This document shows, piece after piece, positions 16,826 to 25,305 of a DNA stretch of 64,000 bases. A model generated the notes under the pieces. It was not told the DNA's origin. It searched no databases and was given only the letters and a program-made list of their open reading frames with translations. The position numbers and the translations under genes were made by a program. How positions within the stretch are numbered: position 1 is the stretch's first letter; the number at the start of each line of letters is the position of its first letter. This DNA is from Nocardia aurea. GTDB taxonomy: Bacteria > Actinomycetota > Actinomycetes > Mycobacteriales > Mycobacteriaceae. The stretch is taken from the NCBI RefSeq assembly GCF_003123685.1, contig NZ_QCYJ01000021.1, forward strand, positions 434,001-498,000, given 5' to 3'.

Positions 16826-18105
16826 ACCGCGGTTTCCGACACGTGCGTGGTGGCGGGCCGCGTGCCGGAAGGCTGCTCGGAAACCGGGTTGTATCCACCG
16901 TCGCGGATCGCCTCGAAGGCTCGCGCCCGGTTGCGCGGGCTACGGAATTCGGCCACCACCCGCTTGCTGATCAGATCGACCTCCCCGACCGCGATATCCA
17001 TGGACTCGAGGACGCCGGTGATCGTTCGGACGCAGTGTTTGCAGTTCATATCGGGGATGTAGAAGATCCGGTCCTCGGCGAGGACGGGGCCCTCGGCGGT
17101 CGACTCGTCGATATCCCCCGCGATCTCGTCGATATCGCATCGCCCGACCATCTCCTCGAAAACGGTGACCAGACGTTGCACCACCACCGGAAGGACGCTG
17201 TAGTGCGCACCGCCGAGTCGATGCGGTACGGCCGCCGGACAGGCCGGTCGGGTGCCGACGGGCAACAGCGCGTACTGGCGGGAGATGAGGTCGAGGTCGT
17301 CGTGGTACTTCGTGATCGCGTCGGCGACACTGAGCCCCTCGACGCCGGTCGCGCGCCGCATGACCGCGTGCGCGTCGGCGATGGTGGCATCCTTCATCGC
17401 ACGCAGCGTCACCACGGAATCGGCGGTGTAGCGCACGGTCCCGTCCGGTTGGGACGCGAATGTCACCGGGATCATTCCGCGACGGTAGGTCGAGGCCTGC
17501 AACTCCCAATACCATCGGGTCGCGACCGCGGGGAAGATGCCCGAATCGCGCATCCCCCTGGCGAATTCGACGGCATCCCGGTAGGGGGTCTGCCGTGCCA
17601 GCAGCGCGTGCTGAGCCAGCGCGCGACCGGCCGCCTCGATCCCGACCCGGAAGATCTCCAGCGGATCGTGATCGGTGGTCGTCGCCTCCAGGACCTCGTG
17701 TTCGGGCGGGCCGAGCGCGGCCACCCGCCGGTGCAGCGCGGCATTCGCGGTGAGGGTGTGCCAGAGGTCGAGCACCGTCTCGCGCACGGCGATCGGGACG
17801 ATCGGTCCGAGACCGTCCGCGCGGTAGTGGCCGGTATTGGGAATGCCGTCACTGTCGGTCCAGGCGATACGGTGGGTCGCGGTGGTGACCTGCGCGGCTC
17901 GGCACGGACGCATGAACCGCTCGAGGTACAGCCGCTGCGAGTAGGTGAGATGGCTGCCCGGTTCGGTGCGCAATTCGGCGCTGCCGAATCGGAGACGGCG
18001 GGGCTCCGGTGCGACCGGTGGCCCGTCGAACAGGCCGGGCCGGGCGAGTTCGGCCAGGATCCGGGACGCGGCCCTCCTGTCGTAGCGCGGGTCGTCGCTG
18101 CTCAC
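16822..18105 (-). CDS. Uncharacterised protein with C-terminal heavy-metal-associated (HMA) domain
   Basis: A 427-residue protein. The first 340 or so residues are mostly helical and I do not recognise them; no PLP, ATP or SAM motif stands out. The C-terminus (about 348-410) is an HMA domain with the metal-binding pair C355/C358 (NCKHC) and the following helix and strands, which normally binds Cu(I) or Zn(II). The GTG start at 18105 overlaps the upstream stop (GTGA) and has AGGAGG at good distance. Sitting between a cysteine desulfurase homologue and PLP enzymes, the protein may deliver a metal to, or use a metal in, the pathway. Confidence 0.75.
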   Translation of the reverse strand: MSSDDPRYDRRAASRILAELARPGLFDGPPVAPEPRRLRFGSAELRTEPGSHLTYSQRLYLERFMRPCRAAQVTTATHRIAWTDSDGIPNTGHYRADGLGPIVPIAVRETVLDLWHTLTANAALHRRVAALGPPEHEVLEATTTDHDPLEIFRVGIEAAGRALAQHALLARQTPYRDAVEFARGMRDSGIFPAVATRWYWELQASTYRRGMIPVTFASQPDGTVRYTADSVVTLRAMKDATIADAHAVMRRATGVEGLSVADAITKYHDDLDLISRQYALLPVGTRPACPAAVPHRLGGAHYSVLPVVVQRLVTVFEEMVGRCDIDEIAGDIDESTAEGPVLAEDRIFYIPDMNCKHCVRTITGVLESMDIAVGEVDLISKRVVAEFRSPRNRARAFEAIRDGGYNPVSEQPSGTRPATTHVSETAV

Positions 18106-19421
18106 GAAACCTCCTGGGCGATGGTCCGCACGCACCGGATTAACCGGTCGATCTCCTCGGCGGTGTTGTAGATATGGGTGCTGACCCGCACCGAGTCGAC
18201 ATCCCTCGTGCCGTCCTCGTCGGACACGGTGCAGTGCAGGCCGGTGCGCACCAGGAAGCCGAGTTCGCTCAGGACGAAACCCGCGTCGGCGGAGGTGATT
18301 CCGGTGAGCGTGAACGAGACGATGCCGTACCCGACCTCGCAGGCCGCGTAGGCGGGTCCCGGCAGGAAATCCAGCCCGGGCACCTGCCGCAGTCCGTCGA
18401 TCAGCCGCAGGGTGAGTGCGCGATCGTGCGCGGCGATCACCGCGAGATCGAGGGATTCCAACACATCCAGGGCCGCGCCGAGCGCCAGGATCCCGGGAAT
18501 ATTGTGGGTGCCGCCCTCCATCAGTTCCGGCATTCCGGTCGTGGTGAGACCGGTTTCGGTCAAGCGGACACCGCTGTTGCCGCCGGGCAGGAACGGCAGC
18601 AGGCGATCGTGGATCCGGCGGTGGCAGTAGAGAACTCCGGTGCCCGGCGCGCCGAACATCTTGTGCGCGGAAAAGATCGCGAAATCCGCGCCGAGTTCGG
18701 TGACGTCGATCGGCAGATGCCCACCGCTCTGGCTACAGTCGAAACACAGCAGCACCGACGGGTCGATCCGGCCGCGCAATTCCTCCAGGGTGGTCCGGCC
18801 GCCGAAGACGTGGTGCAGATGACTCGTGGTGACCAGGCGGGTACGCGGCGTGGTCTTCGCGAGGATATCGTCGGTATCCGCCTCGCCGGTCGCGGTCATC
18901 CGATACGGGATGAGGGTGATCCGCCGTCCCGAGCGCGCCAGCAGTTCGCGCAGATGATGCCACGGGTAGACGTTGGACACGTGATCGCCCGGGTTGTAGA
19001 GGATCTCGTCACCGTCGCGAAGCTCGGCGAATCCCCACGACAGGGCGACGGCGTTGAGCGCGGCGGTCGCGCCGGAGGTGAACACGATCTCGTCGGGATG
19101 GTCGGCGCCGACGAATGCCGCGGTGCGCGTGCGGATCCGGGACAGCCTCGTGCCCAGCGCCGTCGCCCACGGATAGGTGCCGCGCCCGGCGTTGGAGGTG
19201 TGCGAGGAATGATAGCGATGGACGGCGTCGATGACGGCCAGGGGTTTCTGGGTGGTGGCGGCGCTGTCGAGGTAGACCTCGGTCGAATCGGCCAACGCGG
19301 GGAACATCTCTCGGACCGGCACGGTGAGACCGGGGGAGTGCGCGTCCCCGGTCGTCCACCGCGTGGCGGTGGACGTGGTGGTGGGCGGGGCGGCGCGCGA
19401 CCCGGGCGCGGATGACCGCAA
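18102..19421 (-). CDS. Class V aminotransferase-fold cysteine desulfurase-like protein
   Basis: A protein of about 439 residues from a TTG at 19421 (AAGGGAG 8 nt upstream). Homology to SufS/CsdA begins around VYLDSAATTQKP. The PLP lysine is K254 (FSAHKMFG) and the PLP-aspartate segment is CFDCSQSGGHLPI. The candidate persulfide cysteine is C397 in RTGLHCTVS, the position of the RxGHHC cysteine of SufS, so desulfurase chemistry is likely. The first 35 residues are Thr/Arg-rich and may not be translated; an internal start near VPVREMF is possible. It is the first gene of the four-gene operon and overlaps the HMA gene by 4 bp. It probably supplies sulfur, as the fused rhodanese downstream would accept it. 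Confidence 0.8.
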   Translation of the reverse strand: MRSSAPGSRAAPPTTTSTATRWTTGDAHSPGLTVPVREMFPALADSTEVYLDSAATTQKPLAVIDAVHRYHSSHTSNAGRGTYPWATALGTRLSRIRTRTAAFVGADHPDEIVFTSGATAALNAVALSWGFAELRDGDEILYNPGDHVSNVYPWHHLRELLARSGRRITLIPYRMTATGEADTDDILAKTTPRTRLVTTSHLHHVFGGRTTLEELRGRIDPSVLLCFDCSQSGGHLPIDVTELGADFAIFSAHKMFGAPGTGVLYCHRRIHDRLLPFLPGGNSGVRLTETGLTTTGMPELMEGGTHNIPGILALGAALDVLESLDLAVIAAHDRALTLRLIDGLRQVPGLDFLPGPAYAACEVGYGIVSFTLTGITSADAGFVLSELGFLVRTGLHCTVSDEDGTRDVDSVRVSTHIYNTAEEIDRLIRCVRTIAQEVS

Positions 19422-19569
19422 TGTGACGCTCCCTTCGCAGGACGCGCTGGACGTCACCAACGATACGCACATTTCCGTGGGACATCGAAGAATTCAGGTG
19501 GACAACATGTTTCGCGCGCACGGCAAGGCCGCGTCGCGGCCGATGTCCGCGACGAGCCGACGACACCGA

Positions 19570-20004
19570 TCAGTACTGACCTTGCACGTATTCGACGAGG
19601 CGCTGGCGTTCGGTGGCCAGTTCGGAGATGGCGCTCTTCACCACGTCGCCGATGCTGACGATCCCGACCAGTCTGCCGTCGTCGACCACCGGCAGATGTC
19701 GGATCCGATGGTCGGTCATGATCCGGCGCAGACCGTCGACCCGGTCGTCGGGCGCGCACACCCGCACATCCGCGGTCATGATCTCCGCGACCGTGATATC
19801 GAGTAGTCGCGCGCCGTGTTCGTACATGCTGCGGACCACGTCACGCTCGGAGACGATGCCCGCGATCGCGCGGCCGTCGGACGAGACCACCACCGCTCCG
19901 ATATTGTGCGCGGCCAATGTGGCCAGCAGTGCGCGCACCGTTGTCTCGGGCGCGACGGTCGTGACGTCGGCGCCTTTCCTGCGCAGGATTTCGGCGATTC
20001 GCAT
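19570..20004 (-). CDS. Tandem CBS-domain protein
   Basis: A 144-residue protein consisting of one Bateman pair: CBS1 at about residues 5-62 (AHNIGAVVVSSDGRAIAGIVSERDVV) and CBS2 at about 72-130 (DHRIRHLPVVDDGRLVGIVSIGDVV). Such proteins bind adenine nucleotides and sense energy charge. In actinobacteria several are induced by hypoxia, but no regulatory site is visible here. The ATG at 20004 is chosen because the CBS1 strand follows directly; the region before it holds a GGATGG element. It lies alone between the sulfur operon and the PucR gene. Confidence 0.9.
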   Translation of the reverse strand: MRIAEILRRKGADVTTVAPETTVRALLATLAAHNIGAVVVSSDGRAIAGIVSERDVVRSMYEHGARLLDITVAEIMTADVRVCAPDDRVDGLRRIMTDHRIRHLPVVDDGRLVGIVSIGDVVKSAISELATERQRLVEYVQGQY

Positions 20005-20098
20005 ATTCACACCATCCAGGGGCACGGGGTTCCAGGATCCCCCGTCACGCCGTGGCCGTCCAGCACGAATTCGACACGGTATATACGCGCGATATATC

Positions 20099-21358
20099 TC
20101 AGAGACGTCGGGTCACGCTGCGGTCGAGGTCGCGGGCGAGCAACGCGATGGCCGCCTGCGAGATACCCGACGAGGTCGCCAGGTCGATCGTGGTGAGCTG
20201 GGCGATGCGTCGCAGTCGATAGTCGACGGTGTTGGGATGGACATAGAGCTGACGCGCGGTCAGTTGTCGGTTCATGTCGTTGCCGAGGTAGGCGCGCATG
20301 GTGTCGAACAATTCCTGGTGGGCGTCGAGTGGCTCCAGGATGGTCGCGATGCGCCGCACGGCGGGTCCGCCGCGCGTCAGTTGATACTCCACCGCCAGAT
20401 CGTCCATCCGGTAGAGGCCCGGTTCGCGTCCGCCGACCCGCACCAGATTGAGCAGTTCGTGGGCCTGATCCGCGGATTCGGGTACCTGATCGGTGTCGGT
20501 GACCACCACGGTCGCGGTGATCGGCACCCCGGCGGCCTCGGTGAGCGTCGCCAGGACCTCGGCCGTCAGGGTCGGACCCGCGTCGGAGACGGGAATGAGC
20601 AGCGTCCCGCCCTTGGTGGAGAGCAGCGTCAGTGCCCGCGCTTCCAGCGAGGTGGCGAGTTCGGACTGTAGCCTGCGCAGTTTGCGTCGTGCCGCGACCT
20701 GGGAGTCCACTCGCGGATCACGCTCGTCGGCGTGTTCGGGGATGGAAAGCGCCACCACCTCGTAAGAGTCGGCGATCGGAATCCCGGCCTGCCGTGCCAG
20801 CGCCGAGCTGCGGCGCCCACTCAGCAATGCCGAGGCAAGCGTCTGGGACGCCGTCTGATGTTCCCTGGCGACCAGGTGCTGTTCATCGACGTAGGCATCG
20901 GAGACCGCGACCGTGATCGCCTCGAGAAGTTCGAGCATGAGATCGGTCGCGACGAGGAGTTCGTCGACGTCGTCGGCCTTGGCACGGGCGGTGACCAGTC
21001 CGAACGCGATGCGTAGCCCCTGGTGGTAGGCACGCAGGATGGTGCCCAGCGGTACCGCCTCCCTCGCCCATTGCGCGGCGGCCTCGCGTACTTCGCCCAG
21101 GCGCGCGTCGTCGGGTACCGAGCGCCGGTCGAACATCTCGGCGGCCAGTGCCAGACAACTTCTGGTCATCTTGGTGACGTCTCCGCGCAATTGCTCGCCC
21201 GGCAGGGTTCGGCACGGTGCCATACAGGTGGCGAAGTATCCGACCATGCGCGAGGCGACCCGGTCTGTGTTCTGTAGCGGCACCGACGCGGGTCGGCCGC
21301 CGATTTCGAGCGCCGAGTCCGGCGTCTCAGCGGACAGGTCCAGCGTGGAGAAGGTCAT
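20099..21358 (-). CDS. PucR/CdaR-type transcriptional regulator
   Basis: A 419-residue regulator. The N-terminal 180 residues match the helical RsbR-N/histidine-kinase-like region seen in actinobacterial PucR proteins (VDEQHLVAREHQTASQTLASALLSG). The middle has a GGDEF-like fold. The C-terminus (about 365-415) has the PucR helix-turn-helix with LTARQLYVHPNTVDYRLRRIAQLT. It probably responds to a metabolite and controls nearby or unlinked catabolic genes. The start is the ATG at 21358 after TGGAG; upstream codons would add 11 residues. A paralogue lacking the HTH is at 39661-40602. Confidence 0.88.
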   Translation of the reverse strand: MTFSTLDLSAETPDSALEIGGRPASVPLQNTDRVASRMVGYFATCMAPCRTLPGEQLRGDVTKMTRSCLALAAEMFDRRSVPDDARLGEVREAAAQWAREAVPLGTILRAYHQGLRIAFGLVTARAKADDVDELLVATDLMLELLEAITVAVSDAYVDEQHLVAREHQTASQTLASALLSGRRSSALARQAGIPIADSYEVVALSIPEHADERDPRVDSQVAARRKLRRLQSELATSLEARALTLLSTKGGTLLIPVSDAGPTLTAEVLATLTEAAGVPITATVVVTDTDQVPESADQAHELLNLVRVGGREPGLYRMDDLAVEYQLTRGGPAVRRIATILEPLDAHQELFDTMRAYLGNDMNRQLTARQLYVHPNTVDYRLRRIAQLTTIDLATSSGISQAAIALLARDLDRSVTRRL

Positions 21359-21588
21359 ACGTCGCTCCAGTGATTCTCGGGCGTAATACATCTGCGTCCG
21401 AATTGTTACATCACTATACGAAATAGTTATGAACCTGGCGAGGGTTCATGGGACTTCTTCTGGTACTGGAGAGTTCTCGCAGGGCCTTCGGGACCTGTTG
21501 CGGGAGAATCGGATCGAGGATCGCCGACGAGAGGGCGGCGGCCGCGGGCCCGCCGCGGTCGCCGATGCCCTCGAAGGGAGGTGGGGGT

Positions 21589-21768
21589 CTATCCGCCGGC
21601 GCGCTCCGCCGCTCCGCCGCTGCGGATTTCGTGCTCGATGGCTACCGCGGCGTAGTGCTGACCGCTCGCACGCAACTGGGCGATGCGGTGATGCAAGGCC
21701 TCCGTGCCGTAGACGGCGGCGATGTCGGCGATGCCGAGCCTGCGGGAACGGTGTGGTGACTGGTCCAT
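21589..21768 (-). CDS. Small hypothetical protein, 59 residues
   Basis: A short frame starting at the ATG at 21768 after AGAGG and ending at TAG at 21589. The product is His/Ala/Arg-rich with a predicted helix (DIAAVYGTEALHHRIAQLRASG). It is supported by the ribosome site and by its position about 110 bp downstream of an inverted repeat of the same type as the other units of this cluster. I recognise no family. It could also be a chance frame in this GC-rich stretch. Confidence 0.4.
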   Translation of the reverse strand: MDQSPHRSRRLGIADIAAVYGTEALHHRIAQLRASGQHYAAVAIEHEIRSGGAAERAGG

Positions 21769-21876
21769 GCGCGCCTCTGGACTACTGGCGCATCCGAAAT
21801 CCGCTCGGCGACGTCGGCGCGGGCTCCGGATGCGAAATCCCCTGATCTAACGCGCTCGAGTGTAGGGCGGCGTATG

Positions 21877-21900
21877 GTACAAATGCAAGCACATTTGTAC
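21877..21900. promoter_or_regulatory. Perfect 9-bp inverted repeat with TGCAAG core (operator-like site a)
   Basis: GTACAAATG and CATTTGTAC flank a 6-bp spacer, a perfect dyad in a locally A/T-richer stretch. It contains ATGCAAG, the core shared with sites at 22284, 23443 and 25434. It lies upstream of the 59-residue gene and just beyond the 3' end of the 77-residue gene, both on the minus strand. Confidence 0.65.
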
Positions 21901-21931
21901 GAACATCAGTGTGCACAAGTGGATTTGCGAG

Positions 21932-22165
21932 CTACTCGTCGTCGAGGCCGGCGGAGAGATACGCGGCCGCCGCGAGCCACTGGCGACACTGTGGTCCGTG
22001 AACCTCGTGCAGGGTGAGGATTTCGCGAGCGCGACGGTAGGTGAGGCCGCCCGGTTCGGCGCCGCAGTCGGTCACCGCTCGTTCCGCGACGGTGCGGGAC
22101 CGTGCTACATCCACGCCGACACCGTTGATACCGGACGAGCGGGGAGCACGAAATGCCTGGCTCAT
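21932..22165 (-). CDS. Small hypothetical protein, 77 residues
   Basis: A 77-residue product with a C-terminal helical segment (LTYRRAREILTLHEVHG then PQCRQWLAAAAYLSAGL) and two Cys. It starts at the ATG at 22165, with GAGGGG about 9 nt upstream. Small proteins of this character often lie near DUF397 and DUF574 genes in Nocardia-like genomes. The function is unknown. The gene has an operator-like element (site b) about 120 bp upstream. Confidence 0.55.
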   Translation of the reverse strand: MSQAFRAPRSSGINGVGVDVARSRTVAERAVTDCGAEPGGLTYRRAREILTLHEVHGPQCRQWLAAAAYLSAGLDDE

Positions 22166-22283
22166 ATCGACCGCCCCTCGCTTGCGGCTCGGGGGAGTCG
22201 AAGTGCGCGGTGACGCCGGAGAGTTGTCTCGGCGTTATCTCCCCGTTTCACGAGAACGAGTTTATGCGTTCGCACGTTGCGGA

Positions 22284-22299
22284 TGCAAGTACATTTGCA
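22284..22299. promoter_or_regulatory. Inverted repeat TGCAA-N6-TTGCA (operator-like site b)
   Basis: A perfect dyad TGCAA(GTACAT)TTGCA, preceded by TGCGGA so that the sequence reads TTGCGGATGCAAG. It lies about 120 bp upstream of the 77-residue minus-strand gene. It shares the TGCGRATGCAAG core with site c and, in reverse orientation, part of site d. Confidence 0.6.
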
Positions 22300-22342
22300 A
22301 GAACGCCCATGGTATTCGGAAAAACCGCCCGATATGAAAATA

Positions 22343-22372
22343 GCGGTTTCCGACCTACCGGTCGGAAACCGC
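22343..22372 (-). terminator. Rho-independent terminator of the DUF574 methyltransferase gene
   Basis: A 13-bp perfect stem (GCGGTTTCCGACC with GGTCGGAAACCGC) with a 4-nt loop. On the minus strand it is followed by TATTTT. It lies 33 bp beyond the stop codon of the methyltransferase gene. Confidence 0.85.
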
Positions 22373-22404
22373 CACTGGCTGCTTCGAATTCGCGGGAAAG
22401 CAGC

Positions 22405-23202
22405 TCAGACTTTGCGGGCGACCGCGCAGTAGGCCGAAATGGGACGGATCTCGCCGACTTCGGTATCCGGGGCACGCCACTGGGTGATCGAGGTGAAGCC
22501 GGGCTCGACCAGCTCGAGGCCGTCGAAGACGGCGCGGATCTGGGCCTGAGGCCGTGGAACATACGGTGTGCCACCGGTTCCGGTGTAGTTCTCGCACAGG
22601 GTCACGTAGGCGGGACTGTCGTCGCTGCCGTCCCACATCACCAGATAACTGCCTGCCGGAACGGCGTCGAGCACGGTGTTCACGATACGCAGCAGGTCGT
22701 CGTAGGACTTGGCGTGGCCGAGCACGCCCATGAACATGACGGCGATCGGCTGGTTGAAATTCAGCACGTTGCGGGCGTCGGCGATGATCTGCTCGGGGAA
22801 GTGGTAGTCCGAATCCACGTAGGTGGTCACACCTTCGGGGGTCGTGCTGGTCAGTAGCGCCCTGGCGTGGGTCAGGACGAGGGGGTCGTTGTCGACGTAG
22901 ACGACCTTCGATTCGGGTGCGACGCTCTGCGCCACCTGGTGGGTGTTCTGCATGGTCGGCAGTCCGGTGCCGATGTCGAGGAACTGGCGGATGCCCACCT
23001 CGCCCGCGAGGTAGGTGACGGCGCGGATGAGGAACTGGCGCGACTGCACCGCCATGGTGGTGATGTCGGGGTCGACCTCGATGCCGGCATCACCTGCGAT
23101 GCGGTCGATTTCGTAGTAGTCCTTGCCGCCCATCCAGTAGTTCCAGATGCGGGCCGAATGGGGAATATCGGTTCTGATCAAGGGGGCGTTGTCTTCTGGC
23201 AT
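22405..23202 (-). CDS. SAM-dependent methyltransferase, DUF574 family
   Basis: A 265-residue class I methyltransferase of the actinobacteria-restricted DUF574 family. It has the characteristic N-terminus (PHSARIWNYWMGGKDYYEID). SAM motif I is FLDIGTGLPT, VVYVDNDPLVL lies at the end of strand 2, and NFNQPIAVMFMGVLGH follows. Substrates of this family are unknown; members often sit next to XRE/DUF5753 regulators and DUF397 proteins, as here. The ATG is preceded by AGAGG. The gene is divergent from the DUF397 gene, with a shared 320-bp control region, and ends at a strong terminator. Confidence 0.92.
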   Translation of the reverse strand: MPEDNAPLIRTDIPHSARIWNYWMGGKDYYEIDRIAGDAGIEVDPDITTMAVQSRQFLIRAVTYLAGEVGIRQFLDIGTGLPTMQNTHQVAQSVAPESKVVYVDNDPLVLTHARALLTSTTPEGVTTYVDSDYHFPEQIIADARNVLNFNQPIAVMFMGVLGHAKSYDDLLRIVNTVLDAVPAGSYLVMWDGSDDSPAYVTLCENYTGTGGTPYVPRPQAQIRAVFDGLELVEPGFTSITQWRAPDTEVGEIRPISAYCAVARKV

Positions 23203-23442
23203 TCCTCTAGCTCCTCAGCAAGCGTGTTCGGCGGCACGCCGTGAAGGGTGTCGCGAATGGCTGGTACATCCGATGTGCACTGTGACAGTACAAGATTCGG
23301 GTCGCTCTAGCGGCCCGGATCGGTGACCTGAGCACGGGATTCGCGTGGCCGCATCGGAATAGCCCAACAAAGCCGACCGGTAGGTCCAATTTATTCGGTG
23401 CGCCGCGGTGAACTCCGTGCTATCGTCCTCGCGTCCGTGCGG

Positions 23443-23473
23443 ATGCAAGAACGTTTGAGCGTGCATCTGCAAG
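23443..23473. promoter_or_regulatory. Repeated ATGCAAG / GTGCATCTGCA elements (operator-like site c)
   Basis: Within the 320-bp divergent region (23203-23522), TGCGGATGCAAGAACGTTTG is followed at once by GTGCATCTGCAAG. The second element contains an 11-base string (GTGCATCTGCA) also present at site d. The site is about 50-80 bp upstream of the DUF397 start and 240 bp from the methyltransferase start. The rest of this region shows no gene. Confidence 0.6.
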
Positions 23474-23522
23474 TCCGAAAACATGATTCGTCATTACACC
23501 GGTGTGATCCGAGGAGTGGAAA

Positions 23523-23747
23523 ATGCCCGATACATCTGTGCGCAAGATCGAAAGCGCTTGGCGCAAGAGTTCGTTCAGCGGTCCGAACGGTGGGAACTGC
23601 GTGGAGGTCGCGGAGGCGTCGGGTGGCTTGGTCGCCATGCGCAACTCGCGTGATCCCGAGGGAAGCGTGCTGTTCTATACCCGGCCGGAGATCGACGCGT
23701 TCGTTCGCGGAGCCAAGGCGGGAGAGTTCGACGATTTGACTAGCTGA
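23523..23747 (+). CDS. DUF397 domain protein
   Basis: A 74-residue protein that is essentially one DUF397 domain, with the signature WRKSSFSGPNGGNCVEVAE and RNSRDPEG, ending in the FVRGAKAGEF helix. DUF397 proteins are small actinobacterial partners of XRE/DUF5753 regulators. In Streptomyces the pair behaves somewhat like an antitoxin-regulator or developmental control module (WhiJ-type systems). The start is supported by GAGGAG. It is 90 bp upstream of the XRE gene on the same strand, and both are followed by one terminator. Confidence 0.95.
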   Translation: MPDTSVRKIESAWRKSSFSGPNGGNCVEVAEASGGLVAMRNSRDPEGSVLFYTRPEIDAFVRGAKAGEFDDLTS

Positions 23748-23836
23748 AAGGTAACATTGCGGTCGGTGCGGTGTGTCCTACAGGGGTGCGTATGTGACAC
23801 ACTGATGGGCAACCTCGAGTATCGGAGACGAACTCC

Positions 23837-24727
23837 ATGATCGCAGAACCCGATGACGACGGTCGTGTGCAATCAGTTGTCGCGGAACGTGGTCCGACAG
23901 TGCTTCGGATCGCGCTCGGTGGACAACTACGCAGACTCCGGGAGAGCAAGGGAATCTCCCGGGAGGATGCCGGTGAGTCCATCCGTGGATCGCACGCGAA
24001 GATCAGTCGCCTGGAATTGGGCCGCACCGGCTTCAAAGAGCGTGATATCCGCGACCTGCTGACGCTGTACGGCGTCATCGATCCGGAAGAGCGCGAAGCA
24101 TTCTTGGATCTGGCGCGCAAAGCGAACGAGCCCGGGTGGTGGCACCGCTACAGCGATCTGCTGCCATCCTGGTTCAGTACCTATCTGGGGCTGGAGCAGG
24201 CGGCGGGCAAGATCCGTACCTACGAAGCGCATTTGGTGCCCGGCCTGTTGCAGACGCCCGAATACGCCAAGGCGGTTCTCACGCTGGGCACCGACGACGC
24301 GGACACCGATCGTCGCGTCGCTGTTCGCCAGCGCAGGCAGCAGCTGCTGTTCCGTCCCATCGAACCGCCCATCGTGTGGGCGGTGATCGACGAGGCGGCG
24401 CTGCACCGGCCCGTCGGCGGTGCGGCCGTGCACCGCAAGCAGATGGAACATCTCATCGACCTGGCCGACGTTCCGAATATCACCATCCAGGTACTTCCGT
24501 ATTCGGCCGGTGAACATGCCGCCGCGGGAAGCTCTTTCAGCATTCTGCGTTTCGCCGAGCCGGAACTTCCGGATATCGTCTACCTGGAACATCTCACCAG
24601 CGCCCTGTATCTGGATCGCAGGCAGGATCTCGCCCAGTATCTGTCGGTGATGGATCGGTTGAGTGTGCAGGCATTGCCGCCGGACAAGTCGATCGATATG
24701 TTGCGGAAGTACGCGACCGGGCTCTGA
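23837..24727 (+). CDS. XRE-family helix-turn-helix regulator with DUF5753 domain
   Basis: A 296-residue regulator. The N-terminal XRE helix-turn-helix lies at about residues 25-85 (LGGQLRRLRESKGISREDAGE, then SHAKISRLELGR). It is followed by the DUF5753 effector domain, which starts near LEQAAGKIRTYEAHLVPGLLQTPEY and includes the ITIQVLPYSAGEH segment and YLEHLTSALYLD. It is of the WhiJ-like class that pairs with DUF397 proteins. It may bind the recurrent TGCGRATGCAAG elements of this cluster; this is inferred from position only. The ATG is 90 bp after the DUF397 stop. A strong terminator follows 14 bp after the stop. Confidence 0.93.
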   Translation: MIAEPDDDGRVQSVVAERGPTVLRIALGGQLRRLRESKGISREDAGESIRGSHAKISRLELGRTGFKERDIRDLLTLYGVIDPEEREAFLDLARKANEPGWWHRYSDLLPSWFSTYLGLEQAAGKIRTYEAHLVPGLLQTPEYAKAVLTLGTDDADTDRRVAVRQRRQQLLFRPIEPPIVWAVIDEAALHRPVGGAAVHRKQMEHLIDLADVPNITIQVLPYSAGEHAAAGSSFSILRFAEPELPDIVYLEHLTSALYLDRRQDLAQYLSVMDRLSVQALPPDKSIDMLRKYATGL

Positions 24728-24741
24728 TAGCGGCCTGAAAG

Positions 24742-24780
24742 AATTGGGTGTTTGCCGATTGATTCGGCAAACACCCAATT
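24742..24780 (+). terminator. Rho-independent terminator after the DUF397/XRE pair
   Basis: A 17-bp perfect stem (AATTGGGTGTTTGCCGA with TCGGCAAACACCCAATT), a 5-nt loop, then TCTTTTG. The A-rich run on the left and T-rich tail on the right could make it bidirectional, but no minus-strand gene ends close by. Confidence 0.93.
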
Positions 24781-24996
24781 TCTTTTGTCCGGTGACGACC
24801 GAGGGGTTCGTGCCACGCGTCGTCTTTCTCGGACCGTGTGGCTGCACATGGCAACGGGGACACACAACGGTCCCGCCGAAATTATCGCGGCGCTGTTCCG
24901 CGTGCCTACTGACGCGCCGATATGTCGACACGAAAAGGCTCATCGGCCTCCACGGCGGTGTGGAAGCCCGACGGCGTGCGGCGGCGTCGTTCGACG

Positions 24997-25305
24997 CTAC
25001 TGTTTGATGAAACTGGAGGCGATGCGCCAGAACGTGGCCGGCTGCAAGGCCTTCATATCCCAGTCGTCGGCCATCGCATGCGCGATGGAGACGATCCGGT
25101 CGATATCGAAATCGTTCCGGGTGGCGGCACCGGTGGATTCGACCGCGTCGATGACGAAGGCGACCGCGGTCTCCCGCGAGTACGCGATATTTCGGTGGCC
25201 GTTGCGGGCCGCATATGTGCTCATAGTTGTCATACCGTTCGCTGGCTGGTCGGCCAGTGCGGCGTCGGCGTACCCGAGCCTGCCGCCGGAAAGTGGTCGG
25301 TCCAT
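24997..25305 (-). CDS. Small hypothetical protein, 102 residues
   Basis: A 102-residue product from the ATG at 25305, after CAGGGG at 9 nt. The C-terminal half has a pattern common in small Nocardia/Rhodococcus proteins: DFDIDRIVSIAHAMADDWD then ATFWRIASSFIKQ. It is predicted to be helical and has no catalytic motif. An alternative start at 25233 (MTTMSTYAARNG) would give 78 residues. It has an operator-like element (site d) about 130 bp upstream and shares the cluster with DUF397/XRE, so it may be a target of that regulator. Confidence 0.7.
   Translation of the reverse strand: MDRPLSGGRLGYADAALADQPANGMTTMSTYAARNGHRNIAYSRETAVAFVIDAVESTGAATRNDFDIDRIVSIAHAMADDWDMKALQPATFWRIASSFIKQ

Noticed and set aside
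21429..21845. 138-codon plus-strand frame downstream of the PucR start
   Set aside because: Arg/Gly-rich sequence typical of an out-of-phase frame; the opposite strand offers a shorter frame with a ribosome site.
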